From assembly GCA_029582155.1 (NCBI GenBank), contig CM055905.1, positions 2,469,920-2,533,919 on the forward strand: a stretch of DNA of 64,000 nucleotides, written 5' to 3'. Every line of letters begins with the position of its first letter. Positions within the stretch are counted from its first letter, which is position 1. Source of the DNA: Panopea generosa (lineage: Eukaryota; Mollusca; Bivalvia; Adapedonta; Hiatellidae). The notes beneath the pieces are model-generated. The model ran no database searches and was not told the origin of the DNA. It worked only from the letters and a program-made list of their open reading frames with translations. Below are positions 26,287 to 41,200 of this stretch, one piece after another. Made by a program: the position numbers and the translations under genes.

Positions 26287-29200
26287 GTAGTTTTACTTTA
26301 TTGAATCATGCTCAGTTCAACATTATCATTATGCTTTAAATATACTCAATTCAACATATCATTACACTTAAAACTTGCTCAATTCAACATTGAAATTATT
26401 ACTCCATCAACTTATTACACTTGAATCTCTATCGCTTCAACATTGAAATTATTACACTTGCACAGTCCAAAATTAAAAAAGTGGGACAGTAGTCTAATGG
26501 AAAGAGTGTTGACCGCTCACGCCAGAGGTTGAGGGTTCAATCTCCAGCTCGACCCGATGCCTTGTAAAATCACACTAAGTACTGGTTCTACCCAGGAAGT
26601 GGACTTGAGAGCAGTTCAAATAAGCTCTGCGCTTTCATCCAAATCAAGCTAAAATAAATTAGTATAAACTCAAATTAAAAAAAATCAATGTTTCAGGCTT
26701 ACTCTATTCAACATTAAACAAAAATTGTGATGCTTGAAACTTGCCTGATTCAATATTAGAAAGATTAATTAAACTTTTACTCTCGCAATTCAACATTGAA
26801 ATTGTTACATTTAAAACTCCACTTCAAACTCAATCAATACAAAATTAAAATGATTGCACTTTCTCAATTAAACATTAAAATTAAAACACTTAATAACACT
26901 TAAAACTCTCTCAATTCAACATTGTAATTATTACGCTTAAAACTCTGTCAACTTTTTAAAACTTAAATTGATAACCTAGAAATTGCTTAATTACTACTTA
27001 AAACAGGCTCAATTCAACATCAAAATTTTATCATTAAAAAATTGTTCATTTGCAGATTCCACTAGACTGATTTACTTTAAAAAAAAGTTAAACATTAAAT
27101 ATAAATATTTTTTACAGCAGAATCGCCGTCAACATCATCATCATTATCAACAACATCATCACCATCATCAGTATCATCATCATCACCACCATGCAGTATT
27201 CAGGACGGGCACAAGGCATCGCTCAGTGCTAGTGGCATAACTCAAACTCCACGTGATGTCGAGGTGTGTTTGGTGGACAGCAGGAGGGATTCGTTCGCAA
27301 AGTATGTTTTTTCGTTAAGTTTGTACTAGTTTATTTTAGGTCTATCATGAAGAAAGCTTATATTAACCAATCTCCAAGTCCACTTCCTTGGTAGAACCAG
27401 AACCGAGGCATCGGGTCAAGCTAGGAATGAACCTGCAACCTCTGGCATGAATGACCAATTCCTTATCCGCTAAACTACCGTCCTACTTTGTTTGCTATTT
27501 TTTATTTCTATATCCACAAAATGACCTATTTGTTAGTTAGATGATATAGGGATGACCCCTTGTTAACAGCATGAGCATGAATGTGTTCTTGGTGTCATGA
27601 AAACCTTAAGTCATGCTAGATCTGCAGCGAAATAAATTGCCAAAATTGGATATAAAGCTGATGTCTCTCTTTAATCAAATCATCTTAGATAAGGTCATAA
27701 TAAATTAATTCTTAGAATTTGATTCACGTCTGTCACATACTTTTTATGGACAACACAACTATAATATGCCAAAACAGCTATGCATTTTAAACATTTTGAT
27801 CTTGGATTATTTTTTATTTAGCTTGGCTATTCAAAGAATTAGTAGACTATTCTACTCGCCCGAGTGTTAATGTCTGCATCACACCTTTGTTAAAGTTTTG
27901 TGTGCAAGGCTGTATCCCAGTAACTACGCATGTATTGCATTTAAACTTCACACAAGACTTCCCAGTCTTAAAACCTACTACATTAACTAAGTTTGATTGA
28001 TAACTCTTGCTTGAAGATAATGCAAATTATGGCCCTTGTTTGACTTAGAAATTCTGGTTAAAGTTTTGCATGCAAGTACCATGAAGTCCATATCTCACCA
28101 ACAACTCAATTTATTTTATTGAAACTTTATGTAAGGCTTAAATTGCAGTTAAGAAACCAAAGTTGGATAACTCTTGCTAGATTATTTTGCAAATACTGGC
28201 CCTTGTTTGACTTAAAAATTATGGTTAAAGATTTATATCTCAGCAGCCACTCCATGTTTTGGATTGAAACTTCATACAAGTTTTTGCAGTTACAAGACCT
28301 ACTCCATTTAGCGAGTGAGATAACTCTTGTTTACTTGGGATTTGTCATCAGTCACAATAAGAGTTTGTACTTTTGTGACAAATGATTAGAAAATAGTCAC
28401 TCATGCTGCCTTATGGACTGCCCTTGTTTCATTTCATGACTAGTAGAACAATTAAGTTTTAACATATGAAAAACAAAATATCATCCCAGTCCCTGATCCC
28501 TATGCCTTTTTTGAAACAAATTTGGATGAAAATCTAGGCATAGTGTTCCTGCCATTTTGTGATTTTCTTCACCCTTCATCCTGAGAAATGGGTGTGACTA
28601 TAGTGCCATTTACAATAAGAGCTCTGCAATCTTTAGCTTTACTTTTCTTTCTCATTTCAATTCATCCATATTTCATGACATTTTAATTATAAACTATAAC
28701 ATTTGAGTATTTTGACTCTGTCGAAAAGTATTCCGTCAAGATCTCCAGTAAAACCATTGTAAACCACCGTCAGCATTCTCTTTTAACTGACAACTTCTCC
28801 TAGATGGCTGTGTTTATATTCACTTAATTTTGGTGATATCCTTTCAGAATTGTTCTTTTATTGCTGTCGGTAATCCATTTTGTCCACAATAACTTTAACA
28901 ATTAGACAGCTATTCAGGGCACATCAAACAGCATCTCCAGTGAAATCAATTTTCATTGATATTATCGTGTGAGTGTTTTCAGATGGCCGACCTATATCTA
29001 TTCCTATTCATTGTTCTGTATCAAATATTCATGATTCTAGGTTATTACGCAGAATTGTCTCAGATAACAAAAATGGAGAGATAAAAAATGATGATTCTTC
29101 AGAAATATACGCCCAATTAGCTCAGTTGGTAGCTTGTCTGACTATAAATCCAGGGGTCGTGAGTTTGTATCCCTGCCCGGCCACAGTGTCCATGATGATT

Positions 29201-32200
29201 GATATATGACATTGAGTCTCATTATCATTCATCTCTCACTGCTGATTCAAGTGGGAAAGTTATCAGTTACTTACGAAGATGGGGTGTGCTCGGGTACTAG
29301 TTAATCTTCCAGGATCCCAGGAAATAGTTGTTAGGTTAACTGATCATTTGTTAGCCTTCGATGGCATTAAAATGATGCTAAATATTCGATCAGTCAATTA
29401 ATCAATCCATAGCTATGGACTTTTCATATCAGTAAATATTACCCACAATGTATTATATATATTTAAGTAATTAAGGTGTTATGTTCATATTTTAGAAATA
29501 AGAATGAATTAAAAACAATTTTTAAAGAAACTTGTTTAAATTTGATGGCCATTAAATCGGTACTGGCTTCTGTTGTATGTTATGTAGTTTGATGTTGAGT
29601 GTGTAACACTTTTGAAGTCATAATGTGACAGTGTATATATATTATACTGACACCAGGCCGACCAGACTATTTTTCAAGTCTATGGTATGACCTGGCTGGG
29701 GATTGAACCCACAACCTTCTGCATGCAAGGCAGATGCAGCATCTACCTCCAGACCACTGCTGCAGTGCCCTGGTTTCAGACCACTATTTAATGGACTTTT
29801 ACTGAAATACATAACATTTACTGTATTTTGACTGGTACCTTATCTGTTCTGTACCCAAATTAATTATCCAGTATGCTAGCGTATTTATTTGATCCAGTCT
29901 AAAAATATGACCATCTCAAAGCTGTTTATTGGAATTTTTTAATCTTTAAACATATATGCTTAAAGCAAAGTGCTCAGAGCACAGAACTGCATTGGCAATC
30001 TCAGATTGCAAATCTTTTGTCAATATTTCTGTGGTCATAATGCTAGGAAAAATCTATTCTGATTTCCTCCCCCATATTCCATGATCACATTTCTTTAATT
30101 ATTTCAAGACGCATTCACAAATATGTAAATGAGAGATGTAAATTGTCATTATTGTACGTAATATTTTTTTCCATACACTAAACCAAAACCTAAAACAACA
30201 TTTCTTAAACAGCCTTTTTTAACAGTTTTGCCCTCATTTATTCCCAATATTAACTATGCATGCATTGTTGGTACAACATTAAAAAAGAATGTGGAAGGAT
30301 CTTGTTGGCATTCAAAGCCATGCTGATATTACCTGTAAAAATGTTTCTTGCGTGCCGGACAAGAATTTTAGCGTATTTTTACCAGATACAGAATTTTCAT
30401 CTTGCACCCCCTCCACAAGTTCATCCTAATCTGCTGTGACATTGGAACAATTTATGAAATGACATATTAAAACATATGTTGTTATATATTTAATTTGACG
30501 TCTAAAAGCCAACATAAAATTTAGTAATACCTACAATTGAATTAATATTCAATGTGTTTGGTATGCAAGAAAAATATTCTTACATTGCATTTTAGGTTTG
30601 GGTAGAAAATTCCGTCTCATAGGTTAACTATTTTCATGGGAGTGAGGCATTCCAAAAACAGTTATACCTTTGGAGGGAATTTTCTATCTGAACCTTCAAC
30701 TGTTGTAAGATGTCATCTGTGTGGTGAGTGGTCTCACAACACTACTTTACTGAGGTTGTGAGATGTCATCTATGTGGTGAGTGGTCTCACTACAATACTT
30801 TACTGAGGTTGTGAGATGTCATCTATGTGGTGAGTGGTCTCACCACACTACTTTACTGAGGTTGTGAGATGTCATCTATGTGGTGAGTGGTCTCACTACA
30901 CTACTTTACTGAGGTTGTGAGATGTCATCTATGTGGTGAGTGGTCTCACTACACTACTTTACTGAGGTTGTAAGATGTCATCTATGTGGTGAGTGGTCTC
31001 ACTACACTACTTTACTGAGGTTGTGAGATGTCATCTATGCGGTGAGTGGTCTCACTACACTACTTTACTGAGGTTGTGAGTTGTCATCTATGCGGTGAGT
31101 GGTCTCACTACACTACTTTACTGAGGTTGTGAGATGTCATCTATGCGGTGAGTGGTCTCACTACACTACTTTACTGAGGTTGTGAGATGTCATCTATGCG
31201 GTGAGTGGTCTAACTTCACTACTTTACTGATGTTGTAAGATGTCATCTATGCGGTGAGTGGTCTCACTACACTACTTTACTGAGGTTGTGAGATGTCATC
31301 TATGTGGTGAGTGGTCTACTACACTACTTTACTGAGGTTGTGAGATGTCATCTATGTGGTGAGTGGTCTCACTACACTACTTTACTGAGGTTGTGAGATG
31401 TCATCTATGTGGTGAGTGGTCTCACTACACTACTTTACTGAGGTTGTGAGATGTCATCTATGTGGTGAGTGGTCTCACTACACTACTTTACTGAGGTTGT
31501 AAGATGTCATCTATGTACTGAGTGGTCTCACTACACTACTTTACTGAGGTTGTAAGATGTCATCTATGTGGTGAGTGGTCTCACTACACTACTTTACTGA
31601 GGTTGTGAGATGTCATCTATGTGGTGAGTGGAGATGTCATCTATGTGGTGATTGGTCTCACTACACTACTTTACTGAGGTTGTAAGATGTCATCTATGTG
31701 GTGATTGGTCTCACTACACTACTTTACTGAGGTTGTAAGATGTCATCTATGTGGTGAGTGGTCTCACTACACTACTTTACTGAGGTTGTAAGATGCCATC
31801 TATGTGGTGAGTGGTCTCACTACACTACTTTACTGAGGTTGTAAGATGTCATCTATGTGGTGATTGGTCTCACTACACTACTTTACTGAGGTTGTAAGAT
31901 GTCATCTATGTGGTGAGTGGTCTCACTACACTACTTTACTGAGGTTGTAAGATGTCATCTATGTGGTGAGTGGTCTCACTACACTACTTTACTGAGGTTG
32001 TGAGATGTCATCTATGCGGTGAGTGGTCTCACTACACTACTTTACTGAGGTTGTGAGATGTCATCTATGCGGTGAGTGGTCTCACTACACTACTTTACTG
32101 AGGTTGTGAGATGTCATCTATGCGGTGAGTGGTCTCACTACACTACTTTACTGAGGTGGTGAGTGGTCTCACTACACTACTTTACTGAGGTTGTGAGATG

Positions 32201-35200
32201 TCATCTGTGTGGTGAGTGGTCTCACTACACTACTTTACTGAGGTTGTGAGTGAGTTTAGTCTGAGAAGGTTAACCAGTAACTGAGTTTGAACTCATTTAT
32301 TTTTTATTTCGATTGGGAAACAAGTTATTACAACCTCGACAAAGTACGTTTAAAGTGTTCTTGGGTAGCACCATTACTAAGCATATGCCGAAAAAAGAGT
32401 CTCGCTCAGGGACATTATGGCACATAGCTCTGGCGGAGGATAGAACCCACATCCCTGCAGTCATGGGGCTGATGCTCTACTACTGGACCACGCACTCCAC
32501 ACCCATGTCCTGTAATTTGTTGAAAATGATGTTAAACCTATTTAAACAAAAAAAAAACACACTGAAAAACAACAACGAATTAAATCCTGGTTACCTAAAC
32601 AAGGCATATTGTTGTAAATTCTCTGTCTTGGCAAAACATTCTTTTGAGATCTCATACTTTTATCTGTAATAGAACAATAAGTTATTACCTCCATAGTCAG
32701 GATCATATGCTATGTTTGAAATGAAAGCTGTAGTCAATAATGGAAGACCTTGTAGCATGTGGCATAATTCAAAATAATATCGAATTCTATAATTAATGTG
32801 ATGGAATGGATTTACAGTTTTAATAATTTGAGGAATATTACCAGTATTATTTGTCATTTACCAGCTGTCACTTCGAAAATAAAACTACAAGAACCATTAT
32901 TATAATGTCTTTGAACTAAAGGTACATAAAGTAAATGCTGTGTAAGATCTTTGTAAAATAAACGCCTACCTCTTAAGTTTACATAAGGCACATAAAGTAC
33001 ACGTGTCCCTCTAAAGTTTACATAAGGCACATAGTGTACATGCCTTCCCCTAAAGTTTACATTAGACACATAAAGTACACGCCTACCTTTAAAGTTTACA
33101 TTAGACACATAAAGTACATGCCCACCTCTAAAGTTTACATAAGGCACATAAAGTACACGTGTCCCTCTAAAGTTTACATTAGGCACATAAAGTGCACACC
33201 TTCCCCTAAAGTTTACATTAGGCACATAAAGTACACACCTACCTCTTAAGTTTACATAAGGCACATAAAGTACACGTGTCCCTCTAAAGTTTACATTAGG
33301 CACATAAAGTACACGCCTTCCCCTAAAGTTTACATTAGGCACATAAAGTACACGTGTCCCTCTAAAGTTTACATTAGGCACATAAAGTACACATGTCCTT
33401 CTAATGTTCACATTAGGCACATTATGCACAATTTTTATTATAACGAATGGTTGTAATTAAATAAGTTAATAGAATTTCTAAGACCATTCCTATAGACCCT
33501 TCAGTGGCTGTTCTTAAAAAAGTGAGAAAATATTAATATCTTGGATTGAAATGTTTATTTCTTAAAGAGGGGACCAGGCTTTTAACTATTTTACATTTTG
33601 TAATGACTTGGTTGTTTTCTGACAGTTTCTCCGCCAATGTTTGAAAGTACACAAATCAATATGTGCATAAATTATTGTCCATCTCCATTCAGTGAGGTTG
33701 TTTGTCCAAGTAAATACATGTAGTTACAATGTTTGTCTAAGGAAAATGGCGGCCATAGAAACAATATTGATCACTGATTGGATTATCAACTTGTTTGATT
33801 GACAGATTGTGTCATGTCATTTACAGGATACTTAAACAAATTTGTGTATTTATTTTCGCTAAGTATAATTAATTTTACCTTGATTTAGAAACAAGATATT
33901 ACAACTTAGACAAAATCATGCTCAAGGTCTTCCTGGGTCGAACCAGTACTAAACATATGCAGATAAAGTGTCTTGCCCAAGGACATCACTCATAGCTATG
34001 ACAGAAGATGAAACCCATGGTACTCCAGTCTTGGGTCCATTGGTCTACCGCTAGACCAGCTACTCCACAACATTATATCCACTCAAAAGTAACAAGCACT
34101 TAAAAAATACATATTGTATCAAAATATCAAATGAAAATGTTTGAAAGAATGTAGCGCAGAATGAATTAAATATGGTATAAGTTATGTAATTAGTTGCCTA
34201 TACAGTCAAACATGTATAAGTGGTCACCTCTATTAAGCAGCCACTTGTCTTTAGCAGTCATATTTGTTATTTCCCATTTATTTACCTTCATTAAACCACA
34301 ACCTGTCTTAAAAGACCAGTTTTGTTTCTTCCCTTGACTAGCTGTTTAAGACAAGGTTGACTGTAATGATATAAATATATTTTTCCTTCAAAGGTAGTTT
34401 TGGTTTACTCCCAACTTATAAAGCTTTATTCTTCTAAAGGTATGCCTATGTTGTGGAACTAAAACATGTCCAATACAAGAAACCATTTGAAGTCAACCTA
34501 GAGATACGGCATCAGTCAAGACAGTCTGTCGACAAGGTATTCACGCTTGTGCTCAAGTCACCTAGTCATGTGACGTGGCGAGTGCATACACGGAAGGTCC
34601 AGGGATACATCCATATAGTGGTGAGTTATAAATAGAATAAATGACAAAAATGCTGCGTAACTTTTTTACCAATTAACTCCAAGTAGAATGATAGGAAAAC
34701 TTATCAATTATGAAAAATAAGCTGTATGGAAAATTTTGAATAAACTTCAACAAAACAGTTTAAGTGCACTCAATATAATGTGGAAATAAATGCAGGTTTT
34801 CAATTTACTTCTTTAAAAAAAATCAGTGGAACATTTGTCAGATAATACTTTCACTGACATAATTTTTTCCCAGTAAAGATGCTTTCACCCCTCTTTTGAC
34901 ATTTTCTTTGAAACATTATTGATGTTTAACCATGAAAATATATGAATTCTCAGGTAATATTATCTAAAAATTCATAGTTAAGAAATTTTTAAGATTTTTA
35001 ATTAAATTATGGAAGTTCTAGTTTTGAAAATGGGAGTTAAAAGTCTTAAAAAAAAATTTAAAAAAATTGTATATTCAAATTTTATCTATCGTAGCATAAA
35101 AACGGATTGATATAAAAATTAAAATTATTTTGTAACTTTTTTTTATCATAAATATTCACGACTATGTGAACTATGATGTCCTTAAACCATTTACAAGATT

Positions 35201-38200
35201 TGTGCTACTTTACAAAATAGAAACACAAGTCTGAATACAGACTCGGGTATTTGCATCATGTAGATATTTAAGTTGCATTTGGTGATGTTAATTATTATTA
35301 TTTTTTTTTGCAGGCTAACAGTTTTGTGGACATGTCTGGGATACGGATGCATACAGTGGCGGTGAGGTCCGAGGAGTTGGCTACCAGTGGCATGGAGCTT
35401 CTGGAATGGGTGAAATATTACCTTGGTCCTGTTGTCATGTACGCGTCAATGAACAACACCAACAATATCCAGATTACCCTACCCCAGATGTGTAAGTAAA
35501 GTTCTAGTATGACATTGACCTGTGCATTCATCAGTCAACCATGACTTGTGTGCTCATTGGTCAGCCTTGACCTATATAGTGATTGGTCAACCTTTTTGTT
35601 TATTTGGTAGTGAATTCGCTTATTCTTGATACTTTATGAATTGCTTCCATTAATTTTCTGAATGACAAAACCAATGACCAATATTTTCACCAAAGTTATA
35701 TTATTATTTCTGGAAGGACGGTTGTTCTGAGATCTTCCTCCATGAATTTAACTGAACATGCCATGTATAGCCTGAAATGTGTTGAAAATTGCATTAAACC
35801 CCACTAAAAATTTTGATATCTGAATTTATCAAAATGTTCACATTAAAAAAAAAATTCTCAATATATCGTGCATGTCATATTCTAAAAAATATCTTTAATA
35901 AAATGAGATAAAATTTTCCTAACTTGTCCTATTTACCCTCATAAGACTAAAATAGTTTTCATGCTTAAAATTGCAATATATTTTTTTCTCTACCAGTCGC
36001 ATGATTTCATTTTGATTTCAATTTGATCTGTTACATAGGTTTCACCTGTTAATGATTTTTTTTCTTAAAAACTGTCAGAATTATGAGTTAAAGTACATAA
36101 ATGATATTTATTTTTTAGAATGTGGATTTTGTTCCAAATTATCCATATTTTATATATATATGATAATGAGACTCAATGGCAGATCTACTCTTTAAAAAAA
36201 ATGGCTTGTCCCCCCCACCACCACCCCTCAAAACCCCTAAACTCCCATATTTTATTAGAAGTCACTATATTCCTTCTGAAAAAAAATGTGTCCTTTCAGA
36301 TTTTATGTTGCGCACCCTAAGATTCCCCCCTTTAAACTGAAATCCTGGATCTGCCACTGAGACTATAATTTCCTTCTTTTTATTTAGACATTTGTCGATA
36401 TTTTTTTGTGATTTTCAGTTGTATTTTGTATTTTATAGATACTGCTAATGTGAAAGACCCTTTGGATACCCCCCAGAAACCTACGATGGGGCCAGAATGG
36501 GGCACTGCGAAGCATATAAAGGCTACTCTGAAGAGGGCACTGAGGACAGAATGTGACAGAGACTCTGTCACTGTCGCAGTTGATAAAAATGTACTGCAGG
36601 TATGTTGGATAGCGATGAATTACTACAGTCATACTTTATTCCTTTTGGAACATGTTTGAAATAATTTTATCTTTTTATTTTTATCTCTTCTGGTCAAAGG
36701 CAACAGTTTGTAAAGTATTGCTTTCAGATTTTTAACACAGCTTGAAACGATATGAACATGCTCCTAAACATAGCAGACTTTTCATGTGATTCTTTTTATG
36801 AGAATTAATCTCCTTTTTATATAGCCAAACAAGTAATCAGCTGGGCGACTTAAATATGCATTGTTATAACGTCCGTCCGTCCCTCTGGCTCCATGCATCT
36901 ATCTGTCCATCTTTAAAGATTAATCAAAATGTATCCAAGCTAGTTTGCTTTTGTTCTCTGTTCCATTCCAATTATATTCCATTATTATCTATTCCATTGT
37001 ATAATATTCTAGTCTATTCTTATCTATTTCATTTTTCAATCCATTCAATTCATTTGAATGACAGCAGTTTAGTTTATAAGCACATGCCTAACATGTATAT
37101 AATGATGACATCTTCTCATCTGTAAGCTGCATACTAGATTGACCTTGATTCAATTATGAATATGTTTTGCTCTCTTTAACACAGATGCTTGGAATAAAGA
37201 AGAGCACAGTGACACTGATTGACTCACAATGCAAGGTTGTTGAAAATTCCACCCACATATATATACAGAGTACGTCGCAGGCATGTGGCACAAATGACAT
37301 GGAGAGTCAGCTTGGCAAGAAAACGTATATAAATACTGTGAGTTAACTCATCCATTCATTTGTTAAGTACTATAAGGGGTCCTCCGTGGCCGAGTGGTCT
37401 TAGGCGCTATCTCAAGATCACTTACCTCTCGCTGCTAAGGTCGTAGGTTCGAGTCCCGCTCGCTCCAAAAAGTTTATGTTTGAAAGTTTGCCAGTTACTT
37501 GCGGGAGGGTAGCTCTTCCTCCACAAATAAAACTGGATATGCTAAATAATTTATAACCTGTAATTTGCTGAAAATAGCATTCAAACCCCATAAAAAAAAC
37601 AGAGAAAAAAAAGACAGATATGTTATTGTGTTGTAAATTTTCAAACATTTTATTAGATTGTAATTAATTAGTTTTTGTCAAAGTTGTACCTATTACATTA
37701 GATCCAAATTATATTGTATATGTCAAGGTCATACCTATTTCATTAGATCCTAATTATTCAGTCTATGTCAAGGTCTGTCCTATAACATAAGATCCAAATT
37801 ATAATGTATATGTCAAAGTTATACCTATTTCATTAGATCCTTAATTATTCAGTCTATGTCAAGGTAACATCAATTTCATTAGATCCTAATTATTCAGTCT
37901 ATGTCAAGGTCTGTCCTATAACATAGATCCAAATTATAATGTATATGTCAAAGTCATATCTATTTTATTAGATCCTTAATTATTCAGTCTATAACAAGGT
38001 CACATCAGTTTCATTAGATCCTTAATTATTCAGTCTATGTCAAGGTCACATCAATTTCATTAGAACCTTAATTATTCAGTCTATGTCAAGGTTGTACCTA
38101 TTACATAAGATCCAAATTATAATGTATATGCCAAGCTCACACCGTATTTATTTGATCGGAACTAATCAGTATACATATAGAGTACATTGCTCTGATTTTC

Positions 38201-41200
38201 AAATGTTCTTAACATGATAGCCAGTTTACTGATAATGGTCCAATCAGCTTTTGTTCAGATAATGTTGTTGTATTATCATGTAATACTGATATTTTCTCTC
38301 TGTGAATAGCTGGTTATCCACAACTCCAATACGATCACGGAAGAATCTAAGGATGCTGACAATTCTGAGGACCTGGAGACGGAGGGCAGTGGCATGGAGG
38401 ACATATTTTCTGGATCTGGCGAACAGGAAGCAACGGACATCATACTGGACGATGAAGATTTAGAGTTACGTCCCCTGCAGATCAGATTCACGTGTACAAT
38501 AGATGTTCCCCAGAATGAGGTGGAGGTCATTTCTCCGAAAGAGGAACTGCCGGTAAGTTTTAGTTGTGGATATACTCAGAGAGGGCTCCTCCTGAGTGAG
38601 TGGTTTAAATGGCTGCCTTATAGAAGGTGATTCTACTCAGCTTACTTATTTTACTTTGATTGCAAAATAAGTTCTTACAACTTACACAAATCACACTCAA
38701 AAGTCTTCCTGGGCACAACCAGTACTAAGCATATGAAAAAAAATTTGTCTTGCTATAGGACTCCACACATGGCAACACATGGCAGTGGGGGGAGGATCAA
38801 ACCCACCACCTTCCCATCATGGGTTCAGTGCTCTACCACTGGAACATGTGTTCCACTTCAGAGTCATTCAAGTTGTTCCTTGACTGATACAAATGAATAC
38901 CAGGATTACCATGGCTTTCAACAATTTTTCAGCTCTATCACGACTGTGTCTACTTATGACAGTATCTTAAGTGCTGTCTCACTGGAGTATCATGCCTCAG
39001 ACACGTGGTGTGGTACCCCACCCTGTCACATTATACTGACACCAGGCTGACCAGACTTAGAACACTGTTACACTGGAGTATCATGCCTCAGACACGTGGT
39101 GTGGTACCCCAACGAGTCACATTACACTGACACTGGGCTGACCAGACTTGGAACACTGTCACACTGGAGTATCATGCCGCAGACACATGGTATGATACCC
39201 CAACAAGTCGCATTACACTGACACTGGGCTGACCAGACTTAAAACACTGTCACACTGGAGTATCATGCCGCAGACACATGGTATGATACCCCAACAAGTC
39301 ACATTACACTGACACTGGGCTGACCAGACTTAGAACTGCCCTCTAAATGCTGCACGCCAAGTGAGGAAGCTTCTAATAACATGGTAGGACTTGCCGGGGA
39401 TTGAAACGACAACTTTCCACATGAGGGGTGGACGCTATACCACTATACCATGCTGCTATGTGTGTTAGACACAATAAATAAAAAAAGAAGACAGAATGCT
39501 CTGTTTGTGTGTGTGTTACACAGCCAATAATGCCTTATAAAGGGTAATTGTGCAAGACACTTTTCCACATATGATTTGTTCTTGTTCTATCCAGGAAGAC
39601 CTCGAGTGCGATTTGCAAAATAAATTTCAAATAAATAAGATGAACAATTTTTTATTATTTTTAAGAGAGCAAAATTAATTTTGGATAGCTGTCACTAAAA
39701 TGATTGTAGGAAATTTCCTGATATTCAATGATTGCATAGTTGTCATAGGACACACAATAAAATGATGATTTTGTGGAGAAATTGACAAAGGGAGATAACA
39801 AAAATGCATAATGAATGTTATATAAACATTGTTTTATTGAATAGTTATCATAAAATACACAGCATATATATTTAATGTATAAATCTTTTTGCACATATTC
39901 CACTATGTCCTCAGCAAAAATCACAAGAAATACTGGGAAAAACTTCTGACAGGACTATAAAAATAAAACATATATTTTCAACACTCTGGTATAAGCTGCA
40001 CCCCTGTCTAAGACCTTAAAAACTTGTAAATTAAATGCGGTTTATAGTTGGAATCATTATCCTTATTGAGTGTTGAGTGAAGTTTTATTGAAATTACTAC
40101 ATATCTCTTTAAAACAAAGCAGGGCAGTAGTGAAGTGGGTAGAGAAGTGACCGCTCACACCAGAGATTGAGGGTTTGATTCCCAGCTTGACCCAATGCCT
40201 CTTATAAAACAACACTTGTTAGTGGTTCTATGCAGGAAGCCGGACTCGGGTGCTTTGAGCTCAGTTTCTTTGCAAAAGAATAAATAAGCATAAACCAAAA
40301 CAATGATGAAGAAAAACAATAAAATGTAAATATTCACTACTGGTAACTCCATCATTTATATGACCATTCTTGACAGGTTTGCTGAATTTATTAGTATATC
40401 TTTGAAAATTAGAATGCAAATTTATTCAGAAATGCTTCTAAAACTTCTTGTCACCAAGTAACCATTGCTTGGTATTACGATAGGGTCTTACAATAACTAG
40501 GAACCATTGTCACCAAGTAATCCTTGCTTGGTATTTATTATAATAGGGTCTTACAATAACTAGGAACCATTGTCACCAGGTAACCCTTGCTTGGTATTAT
40601 AATAGGGTCTTGCAATAACTAGGAACCATTGTCACCAAGTAACCCTTGCTTGGTATTATAATAGGGTCTTACAATAACTAGGAACCATTGTCACCGAGTA
40701 ACCCTTGCTTGGTATTATAATATGGTCTTACAATAACTAGGAACCATTGTCACCATGTAATCCTTGCTTGGTATTATAATAGGGTCTTGCAATAACTAGG
40801 AACCGTTGTCACCAAGTAACCCTTGCTTGGTATTATAATAGGGTCTTGCAATAACTAAGAAACAGATACATATAAGCTATTTGGATATAGCTTTCTTCTG
40901 AATCCTTTTCTTAGATTTAAGTGTTAAGTATTTAAGTTTATATATAAATATAAGGATGGTGGTTCTACTCAGATTTATTCTGAAGTCTTCTGCTGCCACA
41001 TGTAAGTTGTAAAAATGAGCAGATTAGTGGTCCAATGGTTCAGTCCACTGCTCCTCCAACTAAAAATATGTATCAGTCTTTCAAATGGGTGTTTAACAAA
41101 AAATCAAGGTCCCATGTATCGGTGCTCAACACCGAGCATAAAAAAGAACCAGGAATGCTACAAAAGGGTCTTCTGTATCTCTGCACTATCCTTAAAAAAA

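Noticed and set aside
26983-27240. Poly-His reading of exon b
   Set aside because: This frame does not fit the phases of the neighbouring exons; the Ser-rich frame does and also yields the conserved cysteines.
37379-37470. Functional tRNA genes at tRNA-like heads
   Set aside because: The A- and B-box-like regions are followed by a shared non-tRNA body and tail and occur in many diverged copies, which is the structure of SINEs.
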